Part shown: in pieces, positions 46,426-54,486 of the stretch
How the letters are laid out: the number at the start of each line of letters is the position of its first letter
Position numbering within the stretch: the first letter of the stretch is position 1
Assembly (NCBI GenBank): GCA_003247135.1
Contig: QKAW01000026.1
Location: forward strand, 1-64,000
DNA length: 64,000 nucleotides
Reading direction: 5' to 3'
Source of the DNA: Spirochaetales bacterium
Lineage (GTDB): Bacteria; Spirochaetota; Spirochaetia; DSM-2461
Translations under genes and position numbers: made by a program
Notes under the pieces: model-generated
The model's database searches: none
Seen by the model: only the letters and a program-made list of their open reading frames with translations
Told to the model about the DNA's origin: nothing

Positions 46426-46989
46426 CTACATAATGCCTGAAAAAGCATAAATAAGCCACAAAAAAAATATGGTATACATAACTCTCTGATATAAACCCCT
46501 TGGGCCCTCTTTTCTTGCTGCATGAGCAGAAGTATATAAAATACCTACTAAAACTGTAATATTTAAAATTCTGTTAAAAACACCAATCACAACCACAAAT
46601 TTCATAACCACAAGTAAAGCCATGGAAAGACCAGACAATTGCAGTAACAGATTATGCAATCTACTCTCTTTAAGAGAGTAAAAAACCAGATGTTCAAAGG
46701 GTTTTGACGAGAAAACCCCACTTAAAAAGATAAATAGAGAAAATAACGATAATGGTATCATATAGTGAGCTTCAGTAATAAAGATCTCTCTGGAATTCAA
46801 AACTCCAGCCATAATAATTATACCAAGACCTTTAAATCCCCACTGCATCAAGCCTCGGTTCTCATAGGTTTGACAGCCTAATTCACTTAAAGTATTGTAT
46901 TTTCTACTATAAGTCTCTGGAGCTTTCTTCTGAGCTATAAAAGTTACAAATCCAAAGTAAATTGTGGCAGTAATAATAAAAAGTATCAT
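46426..46989 (-). CDS. DUF998-like membrane protein
   Basis: An integral membrane protein of 187 residues with about five or six membrane segments. The N-terminal segment is followed by KYNTLSELGCQTYENRGLMQWGF, which fits DUF998 (a short N-xxSELG motif near the first loop and an aromatic G-rich second segment). The role of the family is unknown. It is the first gene of the DUF998/unknown/NadQ-like minus-strand unit. The gap to the divergent rhodanese gene is 127 bases and contains the two promoters. Confidence 0.65.
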   Translation of the reverse strand: MILFIITATIYFGFVTFIAQKKAPETYSRKYNTLSELGCQTYENRGLMQWGFKGLGIIIMAGVLNSREIFITEAHYMIPLSLFSLFIFLSGVFSSKPFEHLVFYSLKESRLHNLLLQLSGLSMALLVVMKFVVVIGVFNRILNITVLVGILYTSAHAARKEGPRGLYQRVMYTIFFLWLIYAFSGIM

Positions 46990-47116
46990 AGATTAACTTT
47001 ACTTCAAAATTTCTGAACTCTAAAGGTTTTTTTATATTTTTTTTGAAAAAATTCCCTTGCTAAATATTATTGTAAAGCATATTATTATTCATATATATGA
47101 AAAAGGGGAACTACTT

Positions 47117-47476
47117 ATGAATTTAAGCTTAATTTTATTATTGGCTGCAGGTTTTTTATTGATTAAATTCTTCCAGGCAAAATCCGGACTTAAACCACAG
47201 GATGCCAAGCGCATTGTTTCTGAAGGCGGTAGAGTTATAGATGTAAGATCAATAGGAGAATATAAAAGTGGTCACTTTAAATCTGCTATTAACATTCCCC
47301 ATACAGAGATATTAAAAGGGATAAAAAAAGCCAAATTAGGAAAGGATTCTCCCTTAATTCTTTACTGTGCAAGTGGAGCAAGATCAGCTGCTGCAATATC
47401 AACCCTTAAATCTGAAGGTTACACACAGGTTTACAATGGTGGAACCCTAAGAAGAATTACTAGTTTACTCTCCTAG
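47117..47476 (+). CDS. membrane-anchored rhodanese-like protein
   Basis: A protein of 119 residues. The track start at 47057 is not supported; the ATG at 47117 has AGGGG nine bases before it and begins MNLSLILLLAAGFLLI, a membrane anchor. The rest is a single rhodanese domain with VIDVRSIGEYKSGHF and the active-site loop YCASGARSAA, so the catalytic cysteine is present. Such proteins move sulfane sulfur. It faces the periplasm or cytoplasm depending on anchor orientation. Its end overlaps the convergent nuclease-fold gene by 12 bases. Confidence 0.87.
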   Translation: MNLSLILLLAAGFLLIKFFQAKSGLKPQDAKRIVSEGGRVIDVRSIGEYKSGHFKSAINIPHTEILKGIKKAKLGKDSPLILYCASGARSAAAISTLKSEGYTQVYNGGTLRRITSLLS

Positions 47477-48145
47477 TTTCTCATTTTTCAAAAATTCTTT
47501 TAAAGCACTTATCCCCTTCTCTGTAGCACCATATTTTCCTCGCTCTTCAGATTTATAAAACCATCCATAAAAATTTTTATAGAGAATGTTGTAGGTTTTT
47601 GGGGAAGAACCTTTTAATTTAAGCTCTTTAGCACTAAGAAAACCATGATTAACAAGAAGTTCAACAATCTCCAATGCACTTTCACGATAAGCTGTAAGTA
47701 GTTTTACCCCAACTGATCCACCCCTGTTATAATTAGATTTTCTGTTGTTAAATTCTGTTATAATAGATTCCCTAAGCTTTTTCTTAACTCTCTTTTTGTA
47801 ATTTTCCGGGTCTATAATTACTTCTACCTTTTCACTTTTTTTAAGAAAAGTAACGGTAATTAATCCAAGCTCCAGTCTTTTTAACAATTTTATAAACTGT
47901 TTTCTGTTAGGAATTGCTTTACCGGGTAAAACCGGGATGGCAACATAAACATTATCGCAAAACTCCTGTCTCTCTACACATTGATAGATTAACTTAAGAT
48001 TAACCGAACATTTACACTCCACGACAATAAGTTTATCATCCTTTATTGCAGTAATATCACAGTTTTTGACTTCACTTCGGACACGGAAACCGGAATCTTC
48101 TAAAAATTTTTCTATAGGTGCTGAGATCTCTACCTCTTTAATCAT
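47465..48145 (-). CDS. DUF2161-like protein with PD-(D/E)XK nuclease fold
   Basis: A protein of 226 residues. The N-terminal half shows the PD-(D/E)XK pattern: FRVRSEVKNCDITAIKDD followed by KLIVVECKCS, so the acidic residue and ECK are in place. The C-terminal part resembles a winged helix (ESALEIVELLVNHGFLSAKELK). This is the layout of DUF2161, a predicted phosphodiesterase family whose substrate is unknown. It appears monocistronic, and its 3-prime end overlaps the rhodanese gene tail. A restriction system is not suggested by the neighbours. Confidence 0.75.
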   Translation of the reverse strand: MIKEVEISAPIEKFLEDSGFRVRSEVKNCDITAIKDDKLIVVECKCSVNLKLIYQCVERQEFCDNVYVAIPVLPGKAIPNRKQFIKLLKRLELGLITVTFLKKSEKVEVIIDPENYKKRVKKKLRESIITEFNNRKSNYNRGGSVGVKLLTAYRESALEIVELLVNHGFLSAKELKLKGSSPKTYNILYKNFYGWFYKSEERGKYGATEKGISALKEFLKNEKLGE

Positions 48146-48183
48146 AATTAATACTATAATATACTAAATAATAAGGTGGAATA

Positions 48184-48972
48184 GTGCTAGAATTACAGAA
48201 GATAAAACTACTAGAGAAATATAAAAACTATGTCTTAAAACTTGAACCATTTCTACTTAGTCTATCTGGATATAATCCCCAGGAAACAAGACTAAAGATT
48301 GACACTTTTTATCTTCACTGTACCCCTGCAACCTTTTCAATGACAAAATGCTCTCTCCTTCTTTATCTTGGGGAAAAAGAGGGAGCACTGTTTAGTAAAT
48401 ATACAAATAAACTTATATCCCTAAATATGGCTTTTGATGAAACATATTTTGGTCGGCCTGTTTCCTTTTATCTAAAGGGGAAACTGGATAATATAAAAAA
48501 AATAAGGGATAATGTATATTCTCTGGATTTTACACTGACTACAATTTCTGAAACCTATAAAGAGTTGTTTCTTTTTTTATCTGAAATCGCTTCTATTCAT
48601 AAAAAACTATACATGAATAAACTTAATCAGAGTCAGATAGATGGTCTTCACAGAGTACCCATTCGAAGGACTGAAGTTAGTTCAGAAGGTAAATTTATTG
48701 GTTTTGCAATGATTAATAACCTGTCAACAAGGCACCTTGAGTTACAGTTGGAACAAGGAAGACTGGAATCCAATAATAGATATAAATACTCTATTACATT
48801 TAATAACAGAGAGCTGAAACTATCTGGGAAAATTGTAAAAACCCTTGAAAATCAGTACATTTCCTCTCTGGATTTTAACCTTGAGTATGTGCATATTCTA
48901 TCCCGATATATGAATATGTATAACTCACCTTCTACATCCGGTCATGATACTGAAGAGCTTGAAGAGTTATAA
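48184..48972 (+). CDS. possible PilZ-like protein
   Basis: A soluble protein of 262 residues that I recognise only weakly. The N-terminal 150 residues are unknown. From about 155 on, VPIRRTEVSSEGKFIGFAMI then NNLSTRHLELQLEQGR follows the pattern R..R..-IxNLSxxG of PilZ domains, with the conserved serine present and the following glycine missing. PilZ domains bind cyclic-di-GMP, so a link with the GGDEF and HD-GYP proteins of the window is possible, but the motif is imperfect. The start is GTG with AAGGTGG before it. Confidence 0.5.
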   Translation: MLELQKIKLLEKYKNYVLKLEPFLLSLSGYNPQETRLKIDTFYLHCTPATFSMTKCSLLLYLGEKEGALFSKYTNKLISLNMAFDETYFGRPVSFYLKGKLDNIKKIRDNVYSLDFTLTTISETYKELFLFLSEIASIHKKLYMNKLNQSQIDGLHRVPIRRTEVSSEGKFIGFAMINNLSTRHLELQLEQGRLESNNRYKYSITFNNRELKLSGKIVKTLENQYISSLDFNLEYVHILSRYMNMYNSPSTSGHDTEELEEL

Positions 48973-48993
48973 AAAAAGGGTGCATTTGCACCC
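48971..48993 (-). terminator. Rho-independent terminator after hsp20
   Basis: On the minus strand GGGTGCA pairs with TGCACCC over a two-base loop and runs into seven T. It ends the hsp20 transcript nine bases after the stop codon. Confidence 0.85.
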
Positions 48994-49001
48994 TGGACAC
49001 A

Positions 49002-49415
49002 CTAATTAATGTTTACCTGAATCTTTTTAGGAAGAACTTCCTCTCTTTTACCTATGGTAATTGTTAAAATACCATTTTTCATTGCAGCAGTAACATCGTC
49101 AGTATTTATGTCATCAGGTAGTTTAAAAACTTTTTTAAAGTTTTTCGCTTTTCGATTTCTAATATGATATTTATCACTGTTTTCTTCTTCATTTTTGGTA
49201 TCCTGATCTTTTACCTCTAATGTTAACTCTCTATTGTTAACCTCAAGATTAATTTTTTCTTCATCTACTCCAGGTAATTCAAAGGTTAACTCATATATAT
49301 TCGCTTTTTCAACTACATCATATGCAGGTAAAAATTTCTCAACAACTCGATCTGTACCAAAAAAACTGTTCCACACATTATCCATTACATCATCTCTATA
49401 TCTTAGTGTCATCAT
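49002..49415 (-). CDS. hsp20: Hsp20-family small heat-shock protein
   Basis: A small chaperone of 137 residues with an alpha-crystallin domain (about 35-125): YELTFELPGVDEEKINLEV, LTLEVKDQ, FKKVFKLPDDINTD and MKNGILTITIGK. A short IxV-type tail (KKIQVNIN) completes it. It binds unfolded proteins without ATP. The N-terminal arm is short. A ribosome site, AAGGAGG, stands before ATG. A sigma-54 promoter lies 35 bases upstream and a terminator follows, so the gene is an independent stress unit. Confidence 0.96.
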   Translation of the reverse strand: MMTLRYRDDVMDNVWNSFFGTDRVVEKFLPAYDVVEKANIYELTFELPGVDEEKINLEVNNRELTLEVKDQDTKNEEENSDKYHIRNRKAKNFKKVFKLPDDINTDDVTAAMKNGILTITIGKREEVLPKKIQVNIN

Positions 49416-49449
49416 TTTGACCCTCCTTTTTATCTTTCATCTATTACAA

Positions 49450-49467
49450 TGCAAACTGTGTGCCAAG
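49450..49467 (-). promoter_or_regulatory. sigma-54 (RpoN) promoter of hsp20
   Basis: On the minus strand the sequence is CTTGGCACACAGTTTGCA. It fits the -24/-12 consensus TGGCAC-N5-TTGCA at every fixed position, with exactly ten bases between the GG and GC pairs. Transcription would start near 49439, giving a leader of about 24 bases with the ribosome site. No activator gene is present in the window. Confidence 0.85.
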
Positions 49468-49600
49468 TTCTAAATGCAATAAAACAGAGTTTCAAGCGAA
49501 TTAAATTATAAAAAGTGTCAAAAATATACATTAAAAAAACAGCAATCTAAAATTCTGTGTTATTATGAGACATTCATAAATTATATAAGCAAAAAATGTG

Positions 49601-49629
49601 TTGATAATATACATATATGGTTTTATTAT
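49601..49629 (+). promoter_or_regulatory. promoter of the NYN/OST-HTH gene
   Basis: TTGATA and TATTAT are 17 bases apart, 28 bases before the start codon. The 240-base gap between hsp20 and this gene holds this promoter, the hsp20 sigma-54 promoter and otherwise plain AT-rich sequence. Confidence 0.6.
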
Positions 49630-49656
49630 AATTAAATTATTTAAATAAGGAATTAT

Positions 49657-50367
49657 ATGTCTGAAAATGAAACTCTACGCTTAGCGGTATTAATCGATGC
49701 TGATAACGCTCAGGCTTCTATTTGTGCAGAGTTACTTGGAGAAGTGGCAAAATTTGGTATTGCCAGTGTAAAAAGAGCTTACGGAGATTGGACAACAACA
49801 AATCTTAAAAGCTGGAAACCTTATCTATTAAAATATGCTATACAACCGGTTCAGCAATTTAGTTACACTCAAGGGAAGAACTCAACAGATTCATCTTTAA
49901 TAATTGATGCAATGGATCTGCTACATTCAGGAAATATGGATGGTTTCTGTCTGGTTTCATCAGACAGCGATTTTACAAGACTCGCAACAAGAATTAGAGA
50001 ATCAGGTTTAACTGTTTATGGTTTTGGAGAGGAAAAGACACCTGAACCATTTGTTTCAGCTTGTAATAAATTTGTATTTACAGAAATTCTTAAAAAAAGA
50101 GATGTTATAGATAAAAAAAATAAAGTGAACAGAGATATCATTGAGCATGCTGTTGAAGCTGTATCCAAAGAGGATGGATGGGCAACCCTTGCGGGAGTTG
50201 GTGGTTATATTAATAAAAACAATCCATCTTTTGATCCAAGAAATTATGGATACACAAAGCTAAGTAAATTGATAAAATCACTAAGTTATATAGAGATAAA
50301 AAGAGAGCAGTTTAATGATGGCTCCTCCAACTCTCACATCTACGTAAGAACCAGGAATTCCAAATGA
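49657..50367 (+). CDS. NYN-domain ribonuclease-like protein with OST-HTH/LOTUS domain
   Basis: A protein of 236 residues. The N-terminal NYN (PIN-like) domain (about 8-145) has the acidic cluster: LIDADNAQ, STDSSLIIDAMDLL and LVSSDSDFTRLA. The C-terminal OST-HTH (LOTUS) domain (about 155-232) contains the winged helix EDGWATLAGVGGYINKNNPS followed by RNYGYTKLSKLIKSL. The pair is typical of LabA/DUF88 proteins, thought to cut or bind RNA. It is coupled by an ATGA overlap to an HD-domain hydrolase gene. The RNA target is unknown. Confidence 0.9.
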   Translation: MSENETLRLAVLIDADNAQASICAELLGEVAKFGIASVKRAYGDWTTTNLKSWKPYLLKYAIQPVQQFSYTQGKNSTDSSLIIDAMDLLHSGNMDGFCLVSSDSDFTRLATRIRESGLTVYGFGEEKTPEPFVSACNKFVFTEILKKRDVIDKKNKVNRDIIEHAVEAVSKEDGWATLAGVGGYINKNNPSFDPRNYGYTKLSKLIKSLSYIEIKREQFNDGSSNSHIYVRTRNSK

Positions 50368-50774
50368 TATATACAAAAGGAAAGATAATAAAACTCCTTA
50401 CGGATTACTTTGAAAATGATTATAGAAGGATAAATCACGGACTAAATGTTTTAATTGAGGCTGAAAAATTATTACTAGACTACAGTAATACAGACTATGA
50501 TATAGTTGTTGCTGTAGCACTTCTACACGATGTTGGGATAAAAAAATCTGAGGAGCTTTATGGATATAACAATGGAAAAACCCAGGAAGAACTGGGGCCT
50601 GATATTGCTAAGGGTCTTTTACAAAAAACAGATTTTCCCCAGGAAAAAATTCAGAAAGTATTAGAAATAATTGGAAATCATCACTCTCCATCCAAATATG
50701 ATTATTCAGAACTTGAATTACTAAAAAAAGCAGATAGAATTGTAAATTTATATGAAGAGAAATTAATCCATTAA
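50364..50774 (+). CDS. small HD-domain hydrolase
   Basis: A protein of 136 residues with the HD-domain signature: RINHGLNVLIEAEKLL gives the first histidine, ALLHDVGIKK the HD pair and GNHHSPSKYD a later histidine, with KADRIVNL near the end for the last aspartate. It is a metal-dependent phosphohydrolase, probably acting on a nucleotide or a phosphate ester. It overlaps the NYN/OST-HTH gene by four bases and the convergent binding-protein gene by 12 bases. The partnership with an RNA nuclease suggests an RNA or nucleotide product as substrate, but this is inference. Confidence 0.82.
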   Translation: MIYTKGKIIKLLTDYFENDYRRINHGLNVLIEAEKLLLDYSNTDYDIVVAVALLHDVGIKKSEELYGYNNGKTQEELGPDIAKGLLQKTDFPQEKIQKVLEIIGNHHSPSKYDYSELELLKKADRIVNLYEEKLIH

Positions 50775-51863
50775 CCTGTATTCTTTATTTTCTACAACAA
50801 AAAATGAGTTATATCTAAAAACATCTCCATATCTGTCAAACTGGAATTCATCGGAAACACCCTGAAATTTTTTCATTTCATAAATTGTAGATTTTAAAGA
50901 TTTCCCACTCTTATTTCTTGAATTTTCGTAGGCATTTTTAAATAGATAAACAGCCTCATAGGAGTATTTTGCTCCAAGTTCAGGTATAATGCCAAACTCA
51001 TCATTATAATCTTTATAGAATTTCAATTCTTTATCAGTTGGTTCAATATTTTGATAAGAATCGATTAAAACCATTCCCTCAATCTTCTCTGTGCCAAAAG
51101 TCAGAAACCCGGATGCTTTAGTCCAGTTACAACCATACAATTTAATTCCGGTCCTGTTATCCAGGGCATTAATTATCTCTGCACTTCTTTGACCACTGGT
51201 TATAAAAACCATTGAATCCGGTTTTGTTTTATCAACATAATCACTAATTAATTTTGTATTAACATTACCATAGAGAATAATTTCATCAACAGTAATACTC
51301 TGTTTATCAAGAGTTTGTTTTAAACCTTCAAAAACAGAAAAGGAGTACTCTTTGTTATTATTATCCAGTATTGCCAGTGTACTATTTCTACCATCTTTTT
51401 TCAGAAGTTTACCAAGTAAAGTTCCCTGTGTTGAAGCCTGAGGTATTAAACGTATAAAATTATCATCTATACCGGAGAGCTTTTCGCTACTGACTGTTGG
51501 ACTTATCATAAGTGTATTACTCTCAATACTTGCAACCTTTGCTGATTGTGCCATTGAGCTTAAGTAGGGGCCAATAATAACAGAAACCCCATTATTTACC
51601 AGTTCTTTTACAGCACTATAGCACCTGTCCTTACTACCTTCATGGTTTATCGATATTAGTTCCACTGGCCTGTTATTGATACCCCCAGCTTTATTAATCT
51701 CTTCAATAGCTAATTGAGCTCCATTCCTCCCGGATGTTCCAATAGTAAATTCCTTACTGGAAAAATCTCCTATTAATCCAATTTTCACAGAGCCGGAGTT
51801 ATTACATGAAAATATTATAAATAAAAGAGTTGAAAGAACTGTTTTCAATAACTTTATTTTCAT
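50763..51863 (-). CDS. branched-chain-amino-acid-type substrate-binding lipoprotein
   Basis: A periplasmic binding protein of 366 residues of the LivJ/Leu-Ile-Val type (Peripla_BP_6), with VKIGLIGDFSS, AIEEINKAGGINNRPVELI and GPYLSSMAQSAKVASIE. The track start at 51944 lies upstream; ATG 51863 is preferred because AGAGGAGG precedes it and a signal peptide with a lipobox (IIFSC) then begins. No permease or ATPase gene is adjacent, so it may serve as a sensor or use components encoded elsewhere. The ligand cannot be read. Confidence 0.88.
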   Translation of the reverse strand: MKIKLLKTVLSTLLFIIFSCNNSGSVKIGLIGDFSSKEFTIGTSGRNGAQLAIEEINKAGGINNRPVELISINHEGSKDRCYSAVKELVNNGVSVIIGPYLSSMAQSAKVASIESNTLMISPTVSSEKLSGIDDNFIRLIPQASTQGTLLGKLLKKDGRNSTLAILDNNNKEYSFSVFEGLKQTLDKQSITVDEIILYGNVNTKLISDYVDKTKPDSMVFITSGQRSAEIINALDNRTGIKLYGCNWTKASGFLTFGTEKIEGMVLIDSYQNIEPTDKELKFYKDYNDEFGIIPELGAKYSYEAVYLFKNAYENSRNKSGKSLKSTIYEMKKFQGVSDEFQFDRYGDVFRYNSFFVVENKEYRLMD

Positions 51864-51916
51864 ATAACCTCCTCTGTTAAAAAAAATTATAATATATAAA
51901 AGATTTCCATACAAGT

Positions 51917-53269
51917 TTATTTTAAATTTAGAACCACACCCCACATTCCTGGAACCTCTATTTCAAGTTCAGAACCAGCAACTTTAATTTCTCTATTGTA
52001 ATTAAGTATATCTATAGCTGTTTTCTTGTTACCAACATTAATCTTGAAACTTTCACTACCTAAACCTGAATTTATTCCAATTATAACTTCCTCTCCATTA
52101 TACTCTCTCGAAAATATAAACTGCTCATTTTTAACTTGTATTTCTCTATAAGTCCCATATTTCAAAGCACTACTGTTTTTCCACATGTTAACAAGCCTTA
52201 CTATTACGTCTTTTAAATCATGGCTATATTTACTATCCATATCATGCAAATCAATACATGGCCTAAGAACTCTATCACTATTTGACTCTTTTTCCCCTGA
52301 GATACCCCACTCACTACCATAATATATAGATGGTATTCCCGGTATAGTAAAAAGCATAATATGGAGTGGAAACAGATATCCCCGATCCTTTAAAATCGAA
52401 GAAATTCTGTTAACATCATGATTATCCACAAAATTATACAGTTTCAAGTTTTTGTACAGTCCATTATCCCGATTAAATAATCTGTTTAGTGAGTATGCAA
52501 TCTCAAACATGTTGGAATCATTTAAGCTTGAATACATTCCTTTATAGCACTCATAATTAGTAGTTGAGTTAAGCATGGATGGATTTATCCAGTTATTATA
52601 ATCACCATGAATTACCTCACCCATCAGCCAGAATTCCTTTTTTACTGTTTTACAAAATGAAGAGAGCTCTTTCATAAAATCAAAATCAAGAACATCGGCA
52701 ACATCAAGCCTCAGTCCATCAATTTCAAACTCCTGAACCCACATTGTTACAGCATTTAAAATATGGCTTTCAACAAAACTGTTTCTTAAATTAAGGTTAG
52801 GTAGAGAGTAGCATCCTCTCCAGCACTCATAGGAAAAATTGTCCCCTAAAGGACTTTTATTTGTAAAATTTACGTTTTTAAACCACTCTTTAAAAAGTGA
52901 TGATTCTCCATTACACTGTAAATCTTTAAAACCAAAGAAATGTCTGCTAACATGGTTAAAAACTCCATCAAGAACAACTTTAATACCACTATTATGTAAC
53001 TCTTTTACAACTCTTTTAAGAGTCTCGTTTGTTCCAAGTCTTCTATCAACTCTGTAATAATCAACTGTATCATACCCATGACTTTCAGATTCAAAGAGAG
53101 GACCAAGATATATTGCATTTATACCCATACTGGAAAAATGGGGAATCCACTCAATAATTTTTAACAATCTCTCTTTTGGAGCACTTTCAAAATCATTGCA
53201 CTCCTCAGCACCACAAAAACCTAATGGATATATATGATAAAATACAGAACTATCATACCAATTACTCAT
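51917..53269 (-). CDS. GH13 alpha-amylase-family glycosidase
   Basis: A cytoplasmic (no signal peptide) TIM-barrel glycosidase of 450 residues. All GH13 regions are visible: region I VVLDGVFNHV, region II GLRLDVAD with the nucleophile aspartate, region III LMGEVIHGD with the acid/base glutamate and region IV FVDNHDVNR with the transition-state aspartate. A C-terminal beta domain follows. It probably acts on short maltodextrins or related oligosaccharides after uptake. AAGGAGG stands before the ATG. A palindrome similar to the tetR operator lies 19 bases upstream, so it is likely the TetR target. Confidence 0.93.
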   Translation of the reverse strand: MSNWYDSSVFYHIYPLGFCGAEECNDFESAPKERLLKIIEWIPHFSSMGINAIYLGPLFESESHGYDTVDYYRVDRRLGTNETLKRVVKELHNSGIKVVLDGVFNHVSRHFFGFKDLQCNGESSLFKEWFKNVNFTNKSPLGDNFSYECWRGCYSLPNLNLRNSFVESHILNAVTMWVQEFEIDGLRLDVADVLDFDFMKELSSFCKTVKKEFWLMGEVIHGDYNNWINPSMLNSTTNYECYKGMYSSLNDSNMFEIAYSLNRLFNRDNGLYKNLKLYNFVDNHDVNRISSILKDRGYLFPLHIMLFTIPGIPSIYYGSEWGISGEKESNSDRVLRPCIDLHDMDSKYSHDLKDVIVRLVNMWKNSSALKYGTYREIQVKNEQFIFSREYNGEEVIIGINSGLGSESFKINVGNKKTAIDILNYNREIKVAGSELEIEVPGMWGVVLNLK

Positions 53270-53287
53270 CTCTGCCTCCTTGTATAC

Positions 53288-53301
53288 ATACCGATAAGTA
53301 T
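53288..53301 (-). promoter_or_regulatory. TetR-type operator upstream of the GH13 gene
   Basis: On the minus strand this reads ATACTTATCGGTAT. It matches the tetR-upstream palindrome ATACCAATCGGTAT in 12 of 14 bases. It lies between the tetR stop and the glycosidase start, in the promoter zone of the glycosidase. Confidence 0.65.
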
Positions 53302-53318
53302 ATAATAATCAAAAAAAA

Positions 53319-53885
53319 TTATGAGAATATACCATACATAAACTGTCTGCATGCTTCGTATACCTCTTTATCTGTTAAAGTTATCCGTTTATTAAGATAA
53401 CTGTTAATATAAACTGTTAACATACCAAGAAATGTTGTTGCAAAATTATAACTACGTCCCTTCATATTACCGTGATCCGATTCAGCCTTCTTAAATACTC
53501 CCTCAATAGCTGCAAACTGTCTTTCAAGATATGGTTCAGCTGTTATATTAGCTTCACTTTCAGCTGGGGAGTAAAAAAGATTTATCATAAATGTATAAAT
53601 TTGTGGATTATTTTTTGCATAGTTAAAACTGAACTTGGTCAATCTCTCAAGGGTTAAAACGATATCACCACTATATTCTGAATTAATTTCAAGTTCTACC
53701 AGATATGGTGTCAGATAAAAATCAAGAATTGAATCCAAAAGTCCGTTTTTACTTCCAAAATAGTGATAGAGTGTAGGTTTCTTAACATCGACAGATTCGA
53801 CTATTTTTTGAATACCGACATTTTCATAACCCTGTGTTGAAAAAAGTTCTAATGCCGATGCTAAAATTTCCTCTTTTTTACCCAT
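53319..53885 (-). CDS. TetR/AcrR-family transcriptional regulator
   Basis: A repressor of 188 residues. The N-terminal helix-turn-helix is clear: EILASALELFSTQGYENVGI followed by VKKPTLYHYFGSKNGLLDSI. The C-terminal ligand-binding part is helical and unassigned. No ribosome site precedes the ATG, and a strong promoter is placed so that transcription begins on the A of ATG, so the mRNA is probably leaderless. A palindrome sits in that promoter and a similar one before the adjacent GH13 gene, which suggests autoregulation plus control of the glycosidase by a sugar or metabolite. Confidence 0.92.
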   Translation of the reverse strand: MGKKEEILASALELFSTQGYENVGIQKIVESVDVKKPTLYHYFGSKNGLLDSILDFYLTPYLVELEINSEYSGDIVLTLERLTKFSFNYAKNNPQIYTFMINLFYSPAESEANITAEPYLERQFAAIEGVFKKAESDHGNMKGRSYNFATTFLGMLTVYINSYLNKRITLTDKEVYEACRQFMYGIFS

Positions 53886-53891
53886 ACAAAC

Positions 53892-53920
53892 AATATACCA
53901 ATCGGTATATAAATTGTCAA
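53892..53920 (-). promoter_or_regulatory. tetR promoter with embedded operator
   Basis: On the minus strand TTGACA (53915-53920) and TATATT (53892-53897) are 17 bases apart, a near-perfect sigma-70 promoter. The palindrome ATATACC-N4-GGTATAT (53893-53910) fills the spacer and -10. Six bases after the -10 comes the start codon, so +1 falls at the ATG. Confidence 0.8.
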
Positions 53921-53926
53921 GTCACT

Positions 53927-54436
53927 TTATTTTGGATAACCAACACTAATAACATAATAGGGAGTATAATTTTCCGGAACACTCAACTCTTCAAGAATCT
54001 CATGATCTCCAGAGTCTTTAAAATGATATTTTACAAAACTGTTCCAGTGGGCTGCCAACCCCAATTCTTTTGCCTCTGTTACTATCTTATGTATAACTTC
54101 ACCAATAATATCTACAAATATTTTTGATTTATCTTTAATTGAAATCATAATAACTGTAGATGCTCCATTAAACATATCAAAGTCCGGAGTTTTTCCCAAT
54201 CTGGATATAATATCAACTGTGCTCTTCTCTACCATATCTTTTTTTGTTTTATTATTTAGGATTTCCAGTTTTTCCTTGTCTTGTATAACTGTAAAGGAAA
54301 TTAATTTATCACCAACTAAATCTATCTTTTCCTTACCAGCCTTTAATAAATCCCTAATTATATCGTCACAGACCTGTTTGTCCAGATACTTTCTGATAGA
54401 CTTCCAGGATTTCAAATTACTAAAATCAATTTTCAT
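53927..54436 (-). CDS. nitroreductase-like flavoprotein
   Basis: A protein of 169 residues resembling small nitroreductases: SIRKYLDKQVCDDIIRDLL at the start matches the R-S-R-FMN-binding region, and IVTEAKELGLAAHWNSF the later helix that contacts FMN, with VISVGYPK at the end. The middle is shorter than usual. It would reduce nitro groups or quinones with NAD(P)H, or act in another redox step. It follows recD by 50 bases on the same strand and may be transcribed with recCBD, but has no obvious link to repair. Confidence 0.78.
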   Translation of the reverse strand: MKIDFSNLKSWKSIRKYLDKQVCDDIIRDLLKAGKEKIDLVGDKLISFTVIQDKEKLEILNNKTKKDMVEKSTVDIISRLGKTPDFDMFNGASTVIMISIKDKSKIFVDIIGEVIHKIVTEAKELGLAAHWNSFVKYHFKDSGDHEILEELSVPENYTPYYVISVGYPK

Positions 54437-54486
54437 GCCTCAATCTCCATTAGTTTTATTATATATTCAACTTTTTTAACCGTCAA

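Noticed and set aside
47057-47116. 20-residue extension of the rhodanese gene
   Set aside because: No ribosome site; the membrane anchor begins at ATG 47117, which has AGGGG.
51864-51944. 27-residue extension of the binding lipoprotein
   Set aside because: It places the signal peptide internally and overlaps the glycosidase end; AGAGGAGG marks ATG 51863.
53281-53301. CCGATAA near the amylase gene, like a sigma-28 -10 element
   Set aside because: No TAAA-type -35 at the right distance on the plus strand, and the downstream gene on that strand is absent. It belongs to the TetR-type palindrome.
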